From assembly GCA_964496705.1 (NCBI GenBank), contig CAZCBJ010000145.1, forward strand, positions 1-10,054: a DNA stretch of 10,054 nt, in the 5' to 3' direction. The stretch's first letter is position 1. Every line of letters starts with the position of its first letter. The stretch is from CAZCBJ01 sp964496705 (GTDB taxonomy: Bacteria; Chloroflexota; Anaerolineae; Anaerolineales; Anaerolineaceae). Below the pieces are notes generated by a model. That model was not told where the DNA came from and did no database searches. It saw nothing but the letters and a program-made list of their open reading frames with translations. Shown here one piece after another: positions 1 to 6,111 of this stretch. A program made the translations under genes and the position numbers.

Positions 1-1103
1 TGATGGGCAGTTTCATGGGCGCTCAAAGTCACCAGATAATTCTGCGGGGTGCCGTCATATTGCACAAAATAACTGGTATCCAAAAAGAACAACCCATCAT
101 ATTCCATACCGTCAAAGAAATCAGCATCCACCACCGTCAGGCTGGCGTGCGGATAAGCGCCGAACCGTTCGGTGAACAGGCGCAAGGCCTGCGTCATGGC
201 GGTCAGCGCCGCTTTTCCGGCGGCTTGATTCGCTGGGAAAACCGCCGCGTTCAACCTGACGCCGCCTTCATTCCGCTCCAGGATGACATACAGCGGACTG
301 ATTGACCAGGTGAAATTGCGCGCCGCGCTCACCTCATAATGATAAGCGCTGGGGGATGTCTTTTTGCCGGACGCGCTGGCCGCCAGCTTCCAGTCCACAT
401 TTTCCTCCGGCAGTGAGATATCCACCTCAAAATCCGCCAGGTCATAAGCCAGATGCTCCCCAACCCCGGTCGGTTCATGCGCCATCCACACCGCTCCGGG
501 AAGAACAGGCGGGATATACGCATACCAGTCAGCAAAGTTCAACTGGCGGGCGGTGGCACCGAACGGACCGCCCGCATCGGGCAGGGTCAGGCGGTAATCC
601 ATCTCGATGCGCAGATTGGCTCCCGCAGCCAGCGGCTCTGCCGGTCGAATCCACAACCGCGCGCCGTCCAGCGCAGGGTGAGATATTTCCACCCCGTCCA
701 CCCGCAATGCCTGCAAGCGGAATGCGCCGCGCAGGCGGTTGGGTTCGACAAGCAGCAGGATTGTCTCCAGCGCTGTCCCGGATTGGTTTTGATAATCAAT
801 CGCCTGCGCCACATCCAGCGTGCGCGCTTTCGGATCCAGCCGGGCGGTGAGTTTATATTTCGTCCGGTTCTGTGCAGCGGCGGACTTGGGGATCGTCGGG
901 GTAATCAGAGGCGCATCACCACCCTCAGCCGCTGTTGGTGCGGGGGTTGGCAGCACGGGTATCTTCTTCGTGGGCGTGGGCTGCAGCGATGAGCCGTCGG
1001 TGGAACGCGGTACATCGCGCGGCAAGACGCAGCCGGCGGCCAGCCCGCCCACCAGCAGAGCGGTTAGCAAGCGCATAAAGAAACCCGGCAGACCGCGCGG
1101 CAT
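1..1103 (-). CDS. M1-type metallopeptidase-like lipoprotein, C-terminal part cut off by the window edge
   Basis: This frame is open from an ATG at 1103 to the left edge (367 complete codons, no stop). The N-terminus reads as a lipoprotein signal: MRLLTALLVGG then LAAGC, with the lipobox Cys at residue 25. A Thr/Pro/Ala-rich linker follows to about residue 75, as expected for a surface-anchored protein. Residues ~82-270 resemble the N-terminal beta domain of M1 peptidases. The catalytic part begins with GMEYDG (332-337), matching the substrate-binding GxMEN/GMEYP region, and reaches HETAH (363-367), the HExxH zinc and catalytic motif. The downstream third ligand Glu and the rest of the domain lie outside the window. 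The ATG is 4 bases after the DUF2148 stop and has no clear Shine-Dalgarno sequence, so translation is probably coupled. Met10 (ATG at 1076) is an alternative start that gives a shorter signal peptide. The probable role is extracytoplasmic aminopeptidase-like proteolysis; the substrate is unknown. Confidence 0.85.
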   Translation of the reverse strand, partial: MPRGLPGFFMRLLTALLVGGLAAGCVLPRDVPRSTDGSSLQPTPTKKIPVLPTPAPTAAEGGDAPLITPTIPKSAAAQNRTKYKLTARLDPKARTLDVAQAIDYQNQSGTALETILLLVEPNRLRGAFRLQALRVDGVEISHPALDGARLWIRPAEPLAAGANLRIEMDYRLTLPDAGGPFGATARQLNFADWYAYIPPVLPGAVWMAHEPTGVGEHLAYDLADFEVDISLPEENVDWKLAASASGKKTSPSAYHYEVSAARNFTWSISPLYVILERNEGGVRLNAAVFPANQAAGKAALTAMTQALRLFTERFGAYPHASLTVVDADFFDGMEYDGLFFLDTSYFVQYDGTPQNYLVTLSAHETAH

Positions 1104-1107
1104 GGGA

Positions 1108-1626
1108 TCAGCGGTCGAAATAAATGCTCTTGCCGGTGACCGACAGAGGCACGCCCATCACATAGTCCCAATCCACCAGACCGATGTGGCGCGCGGCCAC
1201 CCCGGCGCGGTACATGATGCGATTGTCCACGTTGAGCATGCCGGCCATCTTCACCGCAGACCCCAGGGCGATACCCAGGTCGAGAATGCGGTAAGCGCAC
1301 AGCGGTCCGCGGAATTCGCCATCCACCCCGGGCTGGTTGTTCAGTTCCGCGCAGGTGGCAAAGCCGCAGGCCCCGCAATTCAGCCCGGCGGTGGTGGCGC
1401 CCTGTATGCCGATTAACACCACGGCCTCTGAGTTCATCACGTTTTTGCCGTCGCGGTCAAAATTCTTTTTCCCGCTTTGCTCGCCGTAAGCCAGCATGGC
1501 TTCGGCCAATTGTTGAACAACCTCGCCGGTGAGAATTTTTGTGCAAATGAAATTCTCACCACGCGTCTTGGGCGCAGTCACCGCAGCCACAACCATCATC
1601 TGAGCAACAGTCTCTACAGCTTGCAT
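1108..1626 (-). CDS. DUF2148 domain protein (ferredoxin-like, Cys-rich)
   Basis: A 172-residue soluble protein of the DUF2148 family, whose members are annotated as ferredoxin domain-containing proteins and have no firmly assigned reaction. The hallmark is the Cys cluster GLNCGACGFATC (Cys84, Cys87, Cys92). Cys28 (in FICTKIL) and Cys110 (in GPLCAYR) could be further ligands for an iron-sulfur cluster; that assignment is inference. I chose the ATG at 1626 because the family normally begins close to the MQAVETVAQMM-like helix and because AAGGAAG lies 5 bases upstream. The same frame stays open to 1716 but the added residues look like untranslated leader. It is the first gene of a minus-strand pair with the M1-type lipoprotein and is divergent from alaX. 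A redox or cofactor role would fit a strict anaerobe, and the nearby ferredoxin-dependent oxidoreductase operon is suggestive but not proof of a link. Confidence 0.85.
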   Translation of the reverse strand: MQAVETVAQMMVVAAVTAPKTRGENFICTKILTGEVVQQLAEAMLAYGEQSGKKNFDRDGKNVMNSEAVVLIGIQGATTAGLNCGACGFATCAELNNQPGVDGEFRGPLCAYRILDLGIALGSAVKMAGMLNVDNRIMYRAGVAARHIGLVDWDYVMGVPLSVTGKSIYFDR

Positions 1627-1669
1627 ACCGTCTTCCTTTTCTATGATCGATCTTGAGGGTGTGTGAAAT

Positions 1670-1678
1670 ATTCTAACA
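1670..1678 (-). promoter_or_regulatory. Candidate extended -10 promoter for DUF2148 gene
   Basis: Read on the minus strand this is TGTTAGAAT: a TGn extension followed by TAGAAT, one mismatch from TATAAT. I see no convincing -35 at the usual distance. It would start transcription near 1663, giving a leader of roughly 37 bases before the ATG at 1626. It is an inference from motif and position only. Confidence 0.35.
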
Positions 1679-1750
1679 TAACCCATCCCGCCGCCCATAA
1701 GCGAGCTGTGAAACATGTTAAAATCATTCCACCGGCAGAGATAATTGCTG

Positions 1751-1756
1751 TATAAC
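1751..1756 (+). promoter_or_regulatory. Candidate -10 element upstream of alaX
   Basis: TATAAC is one mismatch from the -10 consensus and lies 39 bases before the proposed TTG start, in an AT-richer pocket of an otherwise GC-rich sequence. The region 17-18 bases upstream (around 1727-1733) is a poor match to TTGACA. A second AT-rich block, GATTAT, follows at 1761-1766. The support is weak. Confidence 0.3.
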
Positions 1757-1785
1757 GATAGATTATCCTGTCGGCCGCAAATATC

Positions 1786-1792
1786 GGAGGAA
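1786..1792 (+). promoter_or_regulatory. Strong ribosome binding site that fixes a TTG start for alaX
   Basis: GGAGGAA is a near-perfect Shine-Dalgarno sequence. Counting from GGAGG, it is 5 bases from the TTG at 1796. No ATG or GTG in the alaX frame has such a site, so this decides the start in favour of TTG. Confidence 0.7.
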
Positions 1793-1795
1793 CCA

Positions 1796-2515
1796 TTGAC
1801 CGCTCTGCTCTACCAGACCGACAGCTATACGAAAGATTTTTCCGCCACCCTCACCGCCTGCGACGAGGCCAACCGCGCGGTGCCCCTGGATTGCACCGCC
1901 TTCTACCCGGGCGGCGGTGGTCAACCCGCCGACAACGGCACGCTGACCTGGGAAAATGTTTCCTATCCTGTCCTTCGCGCGCGAAAAGGAGCGCAAGGGA
2001 TTGAGCACCTGCTGGGCGGCGAGTTGCCCCTGCCGCCTGCGGGCGCGCCGGTTAGCGCTCAGATCAACTGGGAGCTGCGCTACCAGTTGATGCGCACACA
2101 CACCGCCATGCACATCCTTTGCGGCGCGATCTTCCGCGATTTCGGCGCTTTGGTCACCGGCGGCGACATGGAACCGCGCCAGGGGCGCATGGATTTTGAA
2201 TTCGAGAACCTGACCCGCGACCTGGTCAGTGTGATCGAAGCAGCGGTGAACCGTGAGGTGGTCAATGCCCGCCCGGTGCGCGTCCAGATTCTACCGCGCG
2301 AAGCAGCCTTTCAAATCCCCGATCTGATCCGCACCCGCATCAACCTGTTGCCAGCCGGGATCAATGAGGTGCGCGTGGTGGAAATTGTCGGCCTCGACCT
2401 GCAGGCCGACGGTGGAACGCATGTCGCCAACACCGCCGAAGTGGGCAAGATGCGCGTGGTGGACTACAAGAGCAAGGGCAAGATCAACAAGCGCATCTAC
2501 ATTGAGTTGGATTAA
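1796..2515 (+). CDS. alaX: Alanyl-tRNA editing protein, AlaX family
   Basis: A 239-residue stand-alone homologue of the editing domain of alanyl-tRNA synthetase. The family hydrolyses mischarged Ser- or Gly-tRNA(Ala) in the cytoplasm. The N-terminal part has the glycine-rich segment TAFYPGGGGQPADNGTL (residues 34-50). The zinc and catalytic motif HTAMH (HxxxH) is at 102-106. The second motif, normally CGGTHV, reads DGGTHV at 205-210, so the usual zinc-binding Cys is Asp205 while His209 is kept; NTAEVG follows as expected. Length fits the larger AlaX types and there is no synthetase catalytic domain. The start is TTG with a strong Shine-Dalgarno sequence; an upstream in-frame TTG at 1745 is unsupported. 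The gene is divergent from the DUF2148 gene and 120 bases ahead of the oxidoreductase operon, so it may be transcribed alone or read through into that operon. Confidence 0.87.
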   Translation: MTALLYQTDSYTKDFSATLTACDEANRAVPLDCTAFYPGGGGQPADNGTLTWENVSYPVLRARKGAQGIEHLLGGELPLPPAGAPVSAQINWELRYQLMRTHTAMHILCGAIFRDFGALVTGGDMEPRQGRMDFEFENLTRDLVSVIEAAVNREVVNARPVRVQILPREAAFQIPDLIRTRINLLPAGINEVRVVEIVGLDLQADGGTHVANTAEVGKMRVVDYKSKGKINKRIYIELD

Positions 2516-2577
2516 CGTCAGGCGCGGTCATGACGCATGACACTGGTCGAAATACCGGGCCGTGCTGATAATCAGGA

Positions 2578-2586
2578 TGGTAAAAT
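2578..2586 (+). promoter_or_regulatory. Candidate extended -10 promoter for the oxidoreductase operon
   Basis: TGGTAAAAT combines a TGn extension with TAAAAT, one mismatch from the -10 consensus. It lies in the 120-base gap between alaX and the ferredoxin subunit gene and would give a leader of about 43 bases. No good -35 is visible. I see no terminator hairpin after alaX, so read-through from alaX is also possible. Confidence 0.35.
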
Positions 2587-2635
2587 ATCTACAGATTTTG
2601 TCCGAGTTCGCAAAAATTGCCTCCAGGAGGAAAGA

Positions 2636-2875
2636 ATGCCCCCCAAGGGACGGATTATTGTCAGCGACGTATATTGCAAGGGCTGCGAGCTGTGCGTGGG
2701 GGCCTGCCCCCAGCATGTTCTGGCATTGGACGAGCAGCGCATCACCGCCAAGGGCTATCATCCGGCGTATCTGATCGCCGAGGGCTGCACCGGATGCGGT
2801 ATCTGCGCCATCGTCTGCCCTGAAGCCGCCATCACCGTATTTCGCGAGGCCGCCAAGGCCCGCCAAAACCCATAG
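2636..2875 (+). CDS. 2-oxoacid:ferredoxin oxidoreductase, delta subunit (2x[4Fe-4S] ferredoxin)
   Basis: A 79-residue ferredoxin-type subunit with two complete CxxCxxCxxxCP motifs: Cys14/17/20/24 (CKGCELCVGACP) and Cys51/54/57/61 (CTGCGICAIVCP). Each motif's first three Cys plus the last Cys of the other motif would bind one of two [4Fe-4S] clusters, the usual bacterial ferredoxin arrangement. In four-subunit 2-oxoacid oxidoreductases this delta subunit passes electrons from the TPP site to external ferredoxin. The ATG at 2636 is preceded by AGGAGGAAAG, which excludes the longer upstream reading from 2537. It is the first gene of the operon, and its TAG stop overlaps the ribosome binding site of the alpha gene 10 bases before that gene begins. 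It could be called VorD or KorD-like; substrate preference is not set by this subunit. Confidence 0.92.
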   Translation: MPPKGRIIVSDVYCKGCELCVGACPQHVLALDEQRITAKGYHPAYLIAEGCTGCGICAIVCPEAAITVFREAAKARQNP

Positions 2876-2885
2876 GAGCGATTGC

Positions 2886-3998
2886 ATGGCACGCGAATTA
2901 CTCAAAGGGAACGAAGCCATTGCAGAAGCCGCCATCCGCGCCGGCTTGCAGGCCTATTTTGGTTACCCCATCACCCCGCAGACCGAGCTGCTGGAATGGA
3001 TGTCGAAGCGCATGCCCGAGCTGGGACGCGCCTTTGTCCAGGCTGAATCTGAACTGGGCGCGATCAACATGGTGTACGGCGCCGCCTGCACTGGCGCGCG
3101 CGTGATGACCTCCTCCTCCAGCCCTGGCATCAGCCTGATGATGGAAGGCCTGTCCTACATCGCCGGAACGGATGTGCCGATGGTGCTGGTCAACGTCATG
3201 CGCGGCGGGCCTGGCCTGGGCAACATCGCGCCCGCCCAGGGAGACTACAACCAGATTGCCCACGGCGGCGGGCACGGCGACTATCACGTCATCGTCCTGG
3301 CGCCGGCCAGCATCCAGGAATCGATTGACTTCACCGTCCTGGCATTTGACCTGGCGGAAAAATACCGCACCATCACCGCTGTCCTCACCGATGGCTCGCT
3401 GGGTCAAATGATGGAACCGGGTGAGCTGCCGCCGATGATGCCGCTGCGCGAAACCCCGCCCGCCTGGGCAGCCACCGGCGCAAAGGGCCGCGAGCGCAAC
3501 ATCCTCTCCTCCATTCACCTCAACCCTGCCGAGCAGGAAGTGTTCAACCTGATGCTGCTACGCCGCTGGCAGGAAGTGCAGAAAAATGAAGTGCGTTACA
3601 AAGGCTATTATCTGGAAGACGCCAAACTGCTGGTGACCGGTTTCGGCTCCGCCGGGCGGGTGGCGCTTTCAGCCGTGCGCGCTGCGCGCGCCGAGGGCAT
3701 CCCGGTGGGACTGCTGCGCCCCATCACCATCAGCCCGTTTCCGGATGCCGTTCTCGGTGAATTGAGCCACCAGGTGGACAGCATGCTGGTGGTGGAGATG
3801 AACTCGGGGCAGATGTTGGATGATGTGCTGCGCGCCAACCAAAATCGCACGCCGGTGGAATTTTACGGCCGGCTGGGCGGGGTGGTGCCGTTCCCCGATG
3901 AAATCCTGACCGAGATCCGCCGCATGGCCAAGAGCGCTCCCTCCAGCAACGGTCACCCACGCGACCGCTGGCTGCAGCGCATGACCGCAACCCAATAG
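2886..3998 (+). CDS. vorB: 2-oxoacid:ferredoxin oxidoreductase, alpha subunit (VorB type, 2-ketoisovalerate)
   Basis: A 370-residue alpha subunit of the pyruvate/ketoisovalerate:ferredoxin oxidoreductase family, without a fused gamma domain. Landmarks are GYPITPQTE (26-34), ESELGAINMVYG (54-65), VMTSSSSPGISLM (73-85), VMRGGPGLGN (104-113), GGGHGDY (127-133) and LRPITISPFP (277-286). The run from ESELGAINMVYG to GGGHGDY closely matches proteins annotated as VorB (3-methyl-2-oxobutanoate dehydrogenase), which suggests branched-chain 2-oxoacids as substrates. Specificity cannot be proven from sequence; 2-oxoglutarate or aromatic 2-oxoacids remain possible. The enzyme converts 2-oxoacid plus CoA to acyl-CoA and CO2 with reduction of ferredoxin, in the cytoplasm. 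AGGAG lies 7 bases before the ATG. The next gene, beta, follows after 11 bases. Confidence 0.92.
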   Translation: MARELLKGNEAIAEAAIRAGLQAYFGYPITPQTELLEWMSKRMPELGRAFVQAESELGAINMVYGAACTGARVMTSSSSPGISLMMEGLSYIAGTDVPMVLVNVMRGGPGLGNIAPAQGDYNQIAHGGGHGDYHVIVLAPASIQESIDFTVLAFDLAEKYRTITAVLTDGSLGQMMEPGELPPMMPLRETPPAWAATGAKGRERNILSSIHLNPAEQEVFNLMLLRRWQEVQKNEVRYKGYYLEDAKLLVTGFGSAGRVALSAVRAARAEGIPVGLLRPITISPFPDAVLGELSHQVDSMLVVEMNSGQMLDDVLRANQNRTPVEFYGRLGGVVPFPDEILTEIRRMAKSAPSSNGHPRDRWLQRMTATQ

Positions 3999-4009
3999 GA
4001 GAACCTGGT

Positions 4010-4789
4010 ATGGCTACTTTACTGGAAAATGAACAACTGGTTTATCAGCGCCCCGAGGCGTTGGTGGATGTATCCACACATTACTGCCCCGGCTGCACGC
4101 ACGGAGTGGCCCACCGCCTGGTTGCCGAAGTCATCGACGAGATGGGATTGCGCGAGCGCACCATCGGCGTGGCTTCGGTGGGGTGCTCGGTGTTTGCTTA
4201 CAATTACTTTGATTTTGACTGGGTGCAGGCGCCGCACGGGCGCGCCCCAGCCATGGCCACCGGCATCAAGCGCGTTTTGCCTGACCGGGTGGTGCTCACC
4301 TACCAGGGCGATGGCGACATGGCCTCCATCGGCATGGCCGAGGTGGTCCACGCAGCCGCGCGCGGCGAAAACATCACCGTCATTTTCATTAACAACGCCA
4401 ACTTCGGCATGACCGGCGGACAGATGGCCCCCACCACCCTGCCCGGTCAGCGCACCACCTCTTCACCTACCGGGCGGGATGTGGAACAGGCCGGCTACCC
4501 CATTCGCGCCGCCGAGTTGCTGGCTACCCTCGACGGCGCCTCATACGTCGTCCGCCGCTCCCTGCACGATCCCAAGAACATCCGCCTGGCAAAGAAAGCC
4601 ATCCGCCTGGCCTTCGAGACCCAGGTGCGCGGGCTGGGCTTCTCCATGGTGGAGCTGCTCTCCACCTGCCCGACCAACTGGGGCATGACCCCGTTGCAAT
4701 CCATCCAATGGCTGGAAGAAAAAATGATCGCCTATTACCAGCTCAACGACTTCAAAGTTCACCCGTCGCTCTCCCAGGCGACCATCTGA
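4010..4789 (+). CDS. 2-oxoacid:ferredoxin oxidoreductase, beta subunit (thiamine pyrophosphate-binding)
   Basis: A 259-residue TPP-binding subunit that forms the active site with the alpha subunit. It begins with the conserved HYCPGCTHG (24-32), where Cys26 and Cys29 are typical of the family. HGRAPAMATGIK (76-87) follows. The thiamine diphosphate and magnesium motif is GDGD (100-103) with NNANFGMTGGQ (128-138), then APTTLPGQRTTSSP (140-153). Length is normal for the split four-subunit type (VOR/KOR beta). It sits 11 bases after the alpha gene, with AGGAG overlapping the alpha stop codon, and 12 bases before the gamma gene, so all four are expressed as one transcript. The C-terminal LSTCPTNWGM segment is also a familiar feature of this family. 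Substrate assignment follows the alpha subunit. Confidence 0.93.
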   Translation: MATLLENEQLVYQRPEALVDVSTHYCPGCTHGVAHRLVAEVIDEMGLRERTIGVASVGCSVFAYNYFDFDWVQAPHGRAPAMATGIKRVLPDRVVLTYQGDGDMASIGMAEVVHAAARGENITVIFINNANFGMTGGQMAPTTLPGQRTTSSPTGRDVEQAGYPIRAAELLATLDGASYVVRRSLHDPKNIRLAKKAIRLAFETQVRGLGFSMVELLSTCPTNWGMTPLQSIQWLEEKMIAYYQLNDFKVHPSLSQATI

Positions 4790-4801
4790 GCGGAGGAAAG
4801 C

Positions 4802-5344
4802 ATGCAAACCGAGATCATCATTTCCGGCTTTGGCGGTCAGGGCGTTCTGCTGGCAGGGCAAATCCTCACCTACACCGCCATGGACTGTGGTCTGGAGACC
4901 ACCTGGATACCTTCCTATGGACCTGAGATGCGCGGCGGAACCGCCAACTGCACGGTGATCATTGCTGATGAGGAAATTGGCTCGCCATTCGTCAGCTCGC
5001 CGCAGGCCGCCATCGTCATGAACCTGCCCTCGCTGGACAAGTACGAACCGCTGGTCAAGCCTGGGGGGTTGCTGGTGGTGAACACTTCGCTGATGAACCG
5101 CGAAGTCACCCGCAGCGACATCAAGGTGGTGCGGGTGCCTGGCAACGAAATCGCAGAGAGCATCGGCGACCGGCGCATGACCAACATGGTGCTTTTAGGC
5201 GGGCTGCTGGCCAACCTGCCCATCCTGTCGCTGGAAGCGGTGGAAAATGCGCTGCGCGAACATCTGCCAGCGCGCGCCCAGAAGCTGCTGCCGCAAAACC
5301 TGGAAGCACTGCGCCAGGGCGCTTCTCACCTGGTTAATGCATAA
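4802..5344 (+). CDS. 2-oxoacid:ferredoxin oxidoreductase, gamma subunit
   Basis: A 180-residue gamma subunit (2-oxoacid:acceptor oxidoreductase family). The glycine-rich GFGGQGVLLAGQIL (9-22) and SYGPEMRGGTANC (38-50) are the usual family signatures; this subunit is thought to help form the CoA-binding and catalytic interface. Further conserved features are MNLPSLDKYEPLVKPGG (from about residue 76) and NMVLLGGLL (from about residue 128). GGAGGAAAG stands just ahead of the ATG. It is the last gene of the four-gene operon, and the transcription terminator starts 4 bases after its stop codon. Together with the delta, alpha and beta genes it makes a complete enzyme, with no subunit missing or fused. 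Confidence 0.92.
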   Translation: MQTEIIISGFGGQGVLLAGQILTYTAMDCGLETTWIPSYGPEMRGGTANCTVIIADEEIGSPFVSSPQAAIVMNLPSLDKYEPLVKPGGLLVVNTSLMNREVTRSDIKVVRVPGNEIAESIGDRRMTNMVLLGGLLANLPILSLEAVENALREHLPARAQKLLPQNLEALRQGASHLVNA

Positions 5345-5347
5345 AAG

Positions 5348-5381
5348 AAAAGAGCGGGAGCCAAAACTCCCGCTCTTTTTT
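5348..5381. terminator. Bidirectional intrinsic terminator between convergent operons
   Basis: A perfect 13-bp stem, AAAAGAGCGGGAG (5348-5360) paired with CTCCCGCTCTTTT (5367-5379), closes a 6-base loop (CCAAAA). On the plus strand it ends in six Ts; on the minus strand it runs into TTTTCTTTTAT. It starts 4 bases after the gamma-subunit stop and ends 2 bases from the stop of the convergent ATPase gene, so it can serve both operons. Confidence 0.9.
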
Positions 5382-5383
5382 GA

Positions 5384-6109
5384 TCAAGGTTCGTTCTGGA
5401 TGATCTGTCCATCCTGCAGGCGAAGGATCTCATCCACATAACCGTCCACCAGGGGGTCATGAGAGGTCATCAAGAAAGTCAACTTTTCATGGCGCACGAT
5501 CTGGCGGAAAAGTGAGAGAATTTCACGGCTGGTGGTGGTATCCAACTCGCCGGTGGGCTCATCCGCGAGGATCAGGCGCGGATTATTGGCCAACGCGCGG
5601 GCAATCGCCACGCGCTGCTGTTGACCGCCAGACAATTCATACGGGCGGTGATGGATGAATTTCCTCAACCCAACCAGTTCCAGGACGTGCAGGGTGCGTT
5701 CGTGGCGCTGTTTGCCGCCCGCGCCGCAGATGCGCATCATCAGCTCCACATTTTCGTAGGCGGATAACGAGGGCAGCAGGCCAAAAGATTGGAAGATGTA
5801 TCCGACCTGGGTGCTGCGGAAATGGGTGAGTTCTTTTTCACCCAGGGTGGCCAGGTCCTGCCCAAAAACCCTGACCACACCGCGGGTTGGATGGTCCAGG
5901 CCGCCAATTGAATTCAACAGGGTGGTTTTTCCTGAACCGGAACGCCCTTTCAGGGCAACAAATCTGCCCGAGGCGATGGAAAGATTCACCCCGCGCAGCG
6001 CCTGCACTTCGCGCTCACCTATCTTGTAGATGCGCCACAGGTCAATGGTCTCAATCAGCACTTCGGGGGTAGCCTCGGTCAATGGGAGTACCAGCGGTGC
6101 AGCCTCCAT
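5384..6109 (-). CDS. ABC transporter ATP-binding protein, MacB/LolD family (second ATPase of the operon)
   Basis: A 241-residue ATPase subunit that would power the FtsX-type permease encoded upstream. All key motifs are intact: Walker A GRSGSGKTT (55-63), Q-loop around FQSF (Gln107), signature LSGGQQQR (159-166), Walker B with D-loop LILADEPTGELD (179-190) and H-loop SHD (His217). FVALKGRSGSGKTTLLNSIGG is the MacB/LolD/FtsE style. An extra ~20 residues precede the usual beginning of the domain. The ATG at 6109 has AGAGG 5 bases upstream and lies 2 bases after the stop of the first ATPase, so the two are probably translationally coupled. Its sequence differs clearly from the first ATPase, so the pair may form a heterodimer or serve different permeases. 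It is the last gene of the minus-strand operon. Confidence 0.93.
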   Translation of the reverse strand: MEAAPLVLPLTEATPEVLIETIDLWRIYKIGEREVQALRGVNLSIASGRFVALKGRSGSGKTTLLNSIGGLDHPTRGVVRVFGQDLATLGEKELTHFRSTQVGYIFQSFGLLPSLSAYENVELMMRICGAGGKQRHERTLHVLELVGLRKFIHHRPYELSGGQQQRVAIARALANNPRLILADEPTGELDTTTSREILSLFRQIVRHEKLTFLMTSHDPLVDGYVDEILRLQDGQIIQNEP

Positions 6110-6111
6110 GC

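Noticed and set aside
356..1416. Long plus-strand open frames opposite the peptidase and DUF2148 genes
   Set aside because: Pro/Arg/Gln-rich translations with no recognisable motif; they lie antisense to minus-strand genes that have clear family motifs.
1645..1652. Palindrome GATCGATC in the DUF2148 leader
   Set aside because: A short self-complementary GATC pair is expected by chance and shows no extended dyad.
1712..1719. Palindrome AACATGTT in the alaX/DUF2148 spacer as an operator
   Set aside because: Only 8 bases, flanks do not extend the symmetry, and no regulator gene is nearby; too weak to call.
2516..2635. Small gene or riboswitch between alaX and the ferredoxin subunit
   Set aside because: Apart from the candidate promoter I see no conserved RNA-like stem set, and the upstream in-frame reading from 2537 lacks a ribosome binding site.
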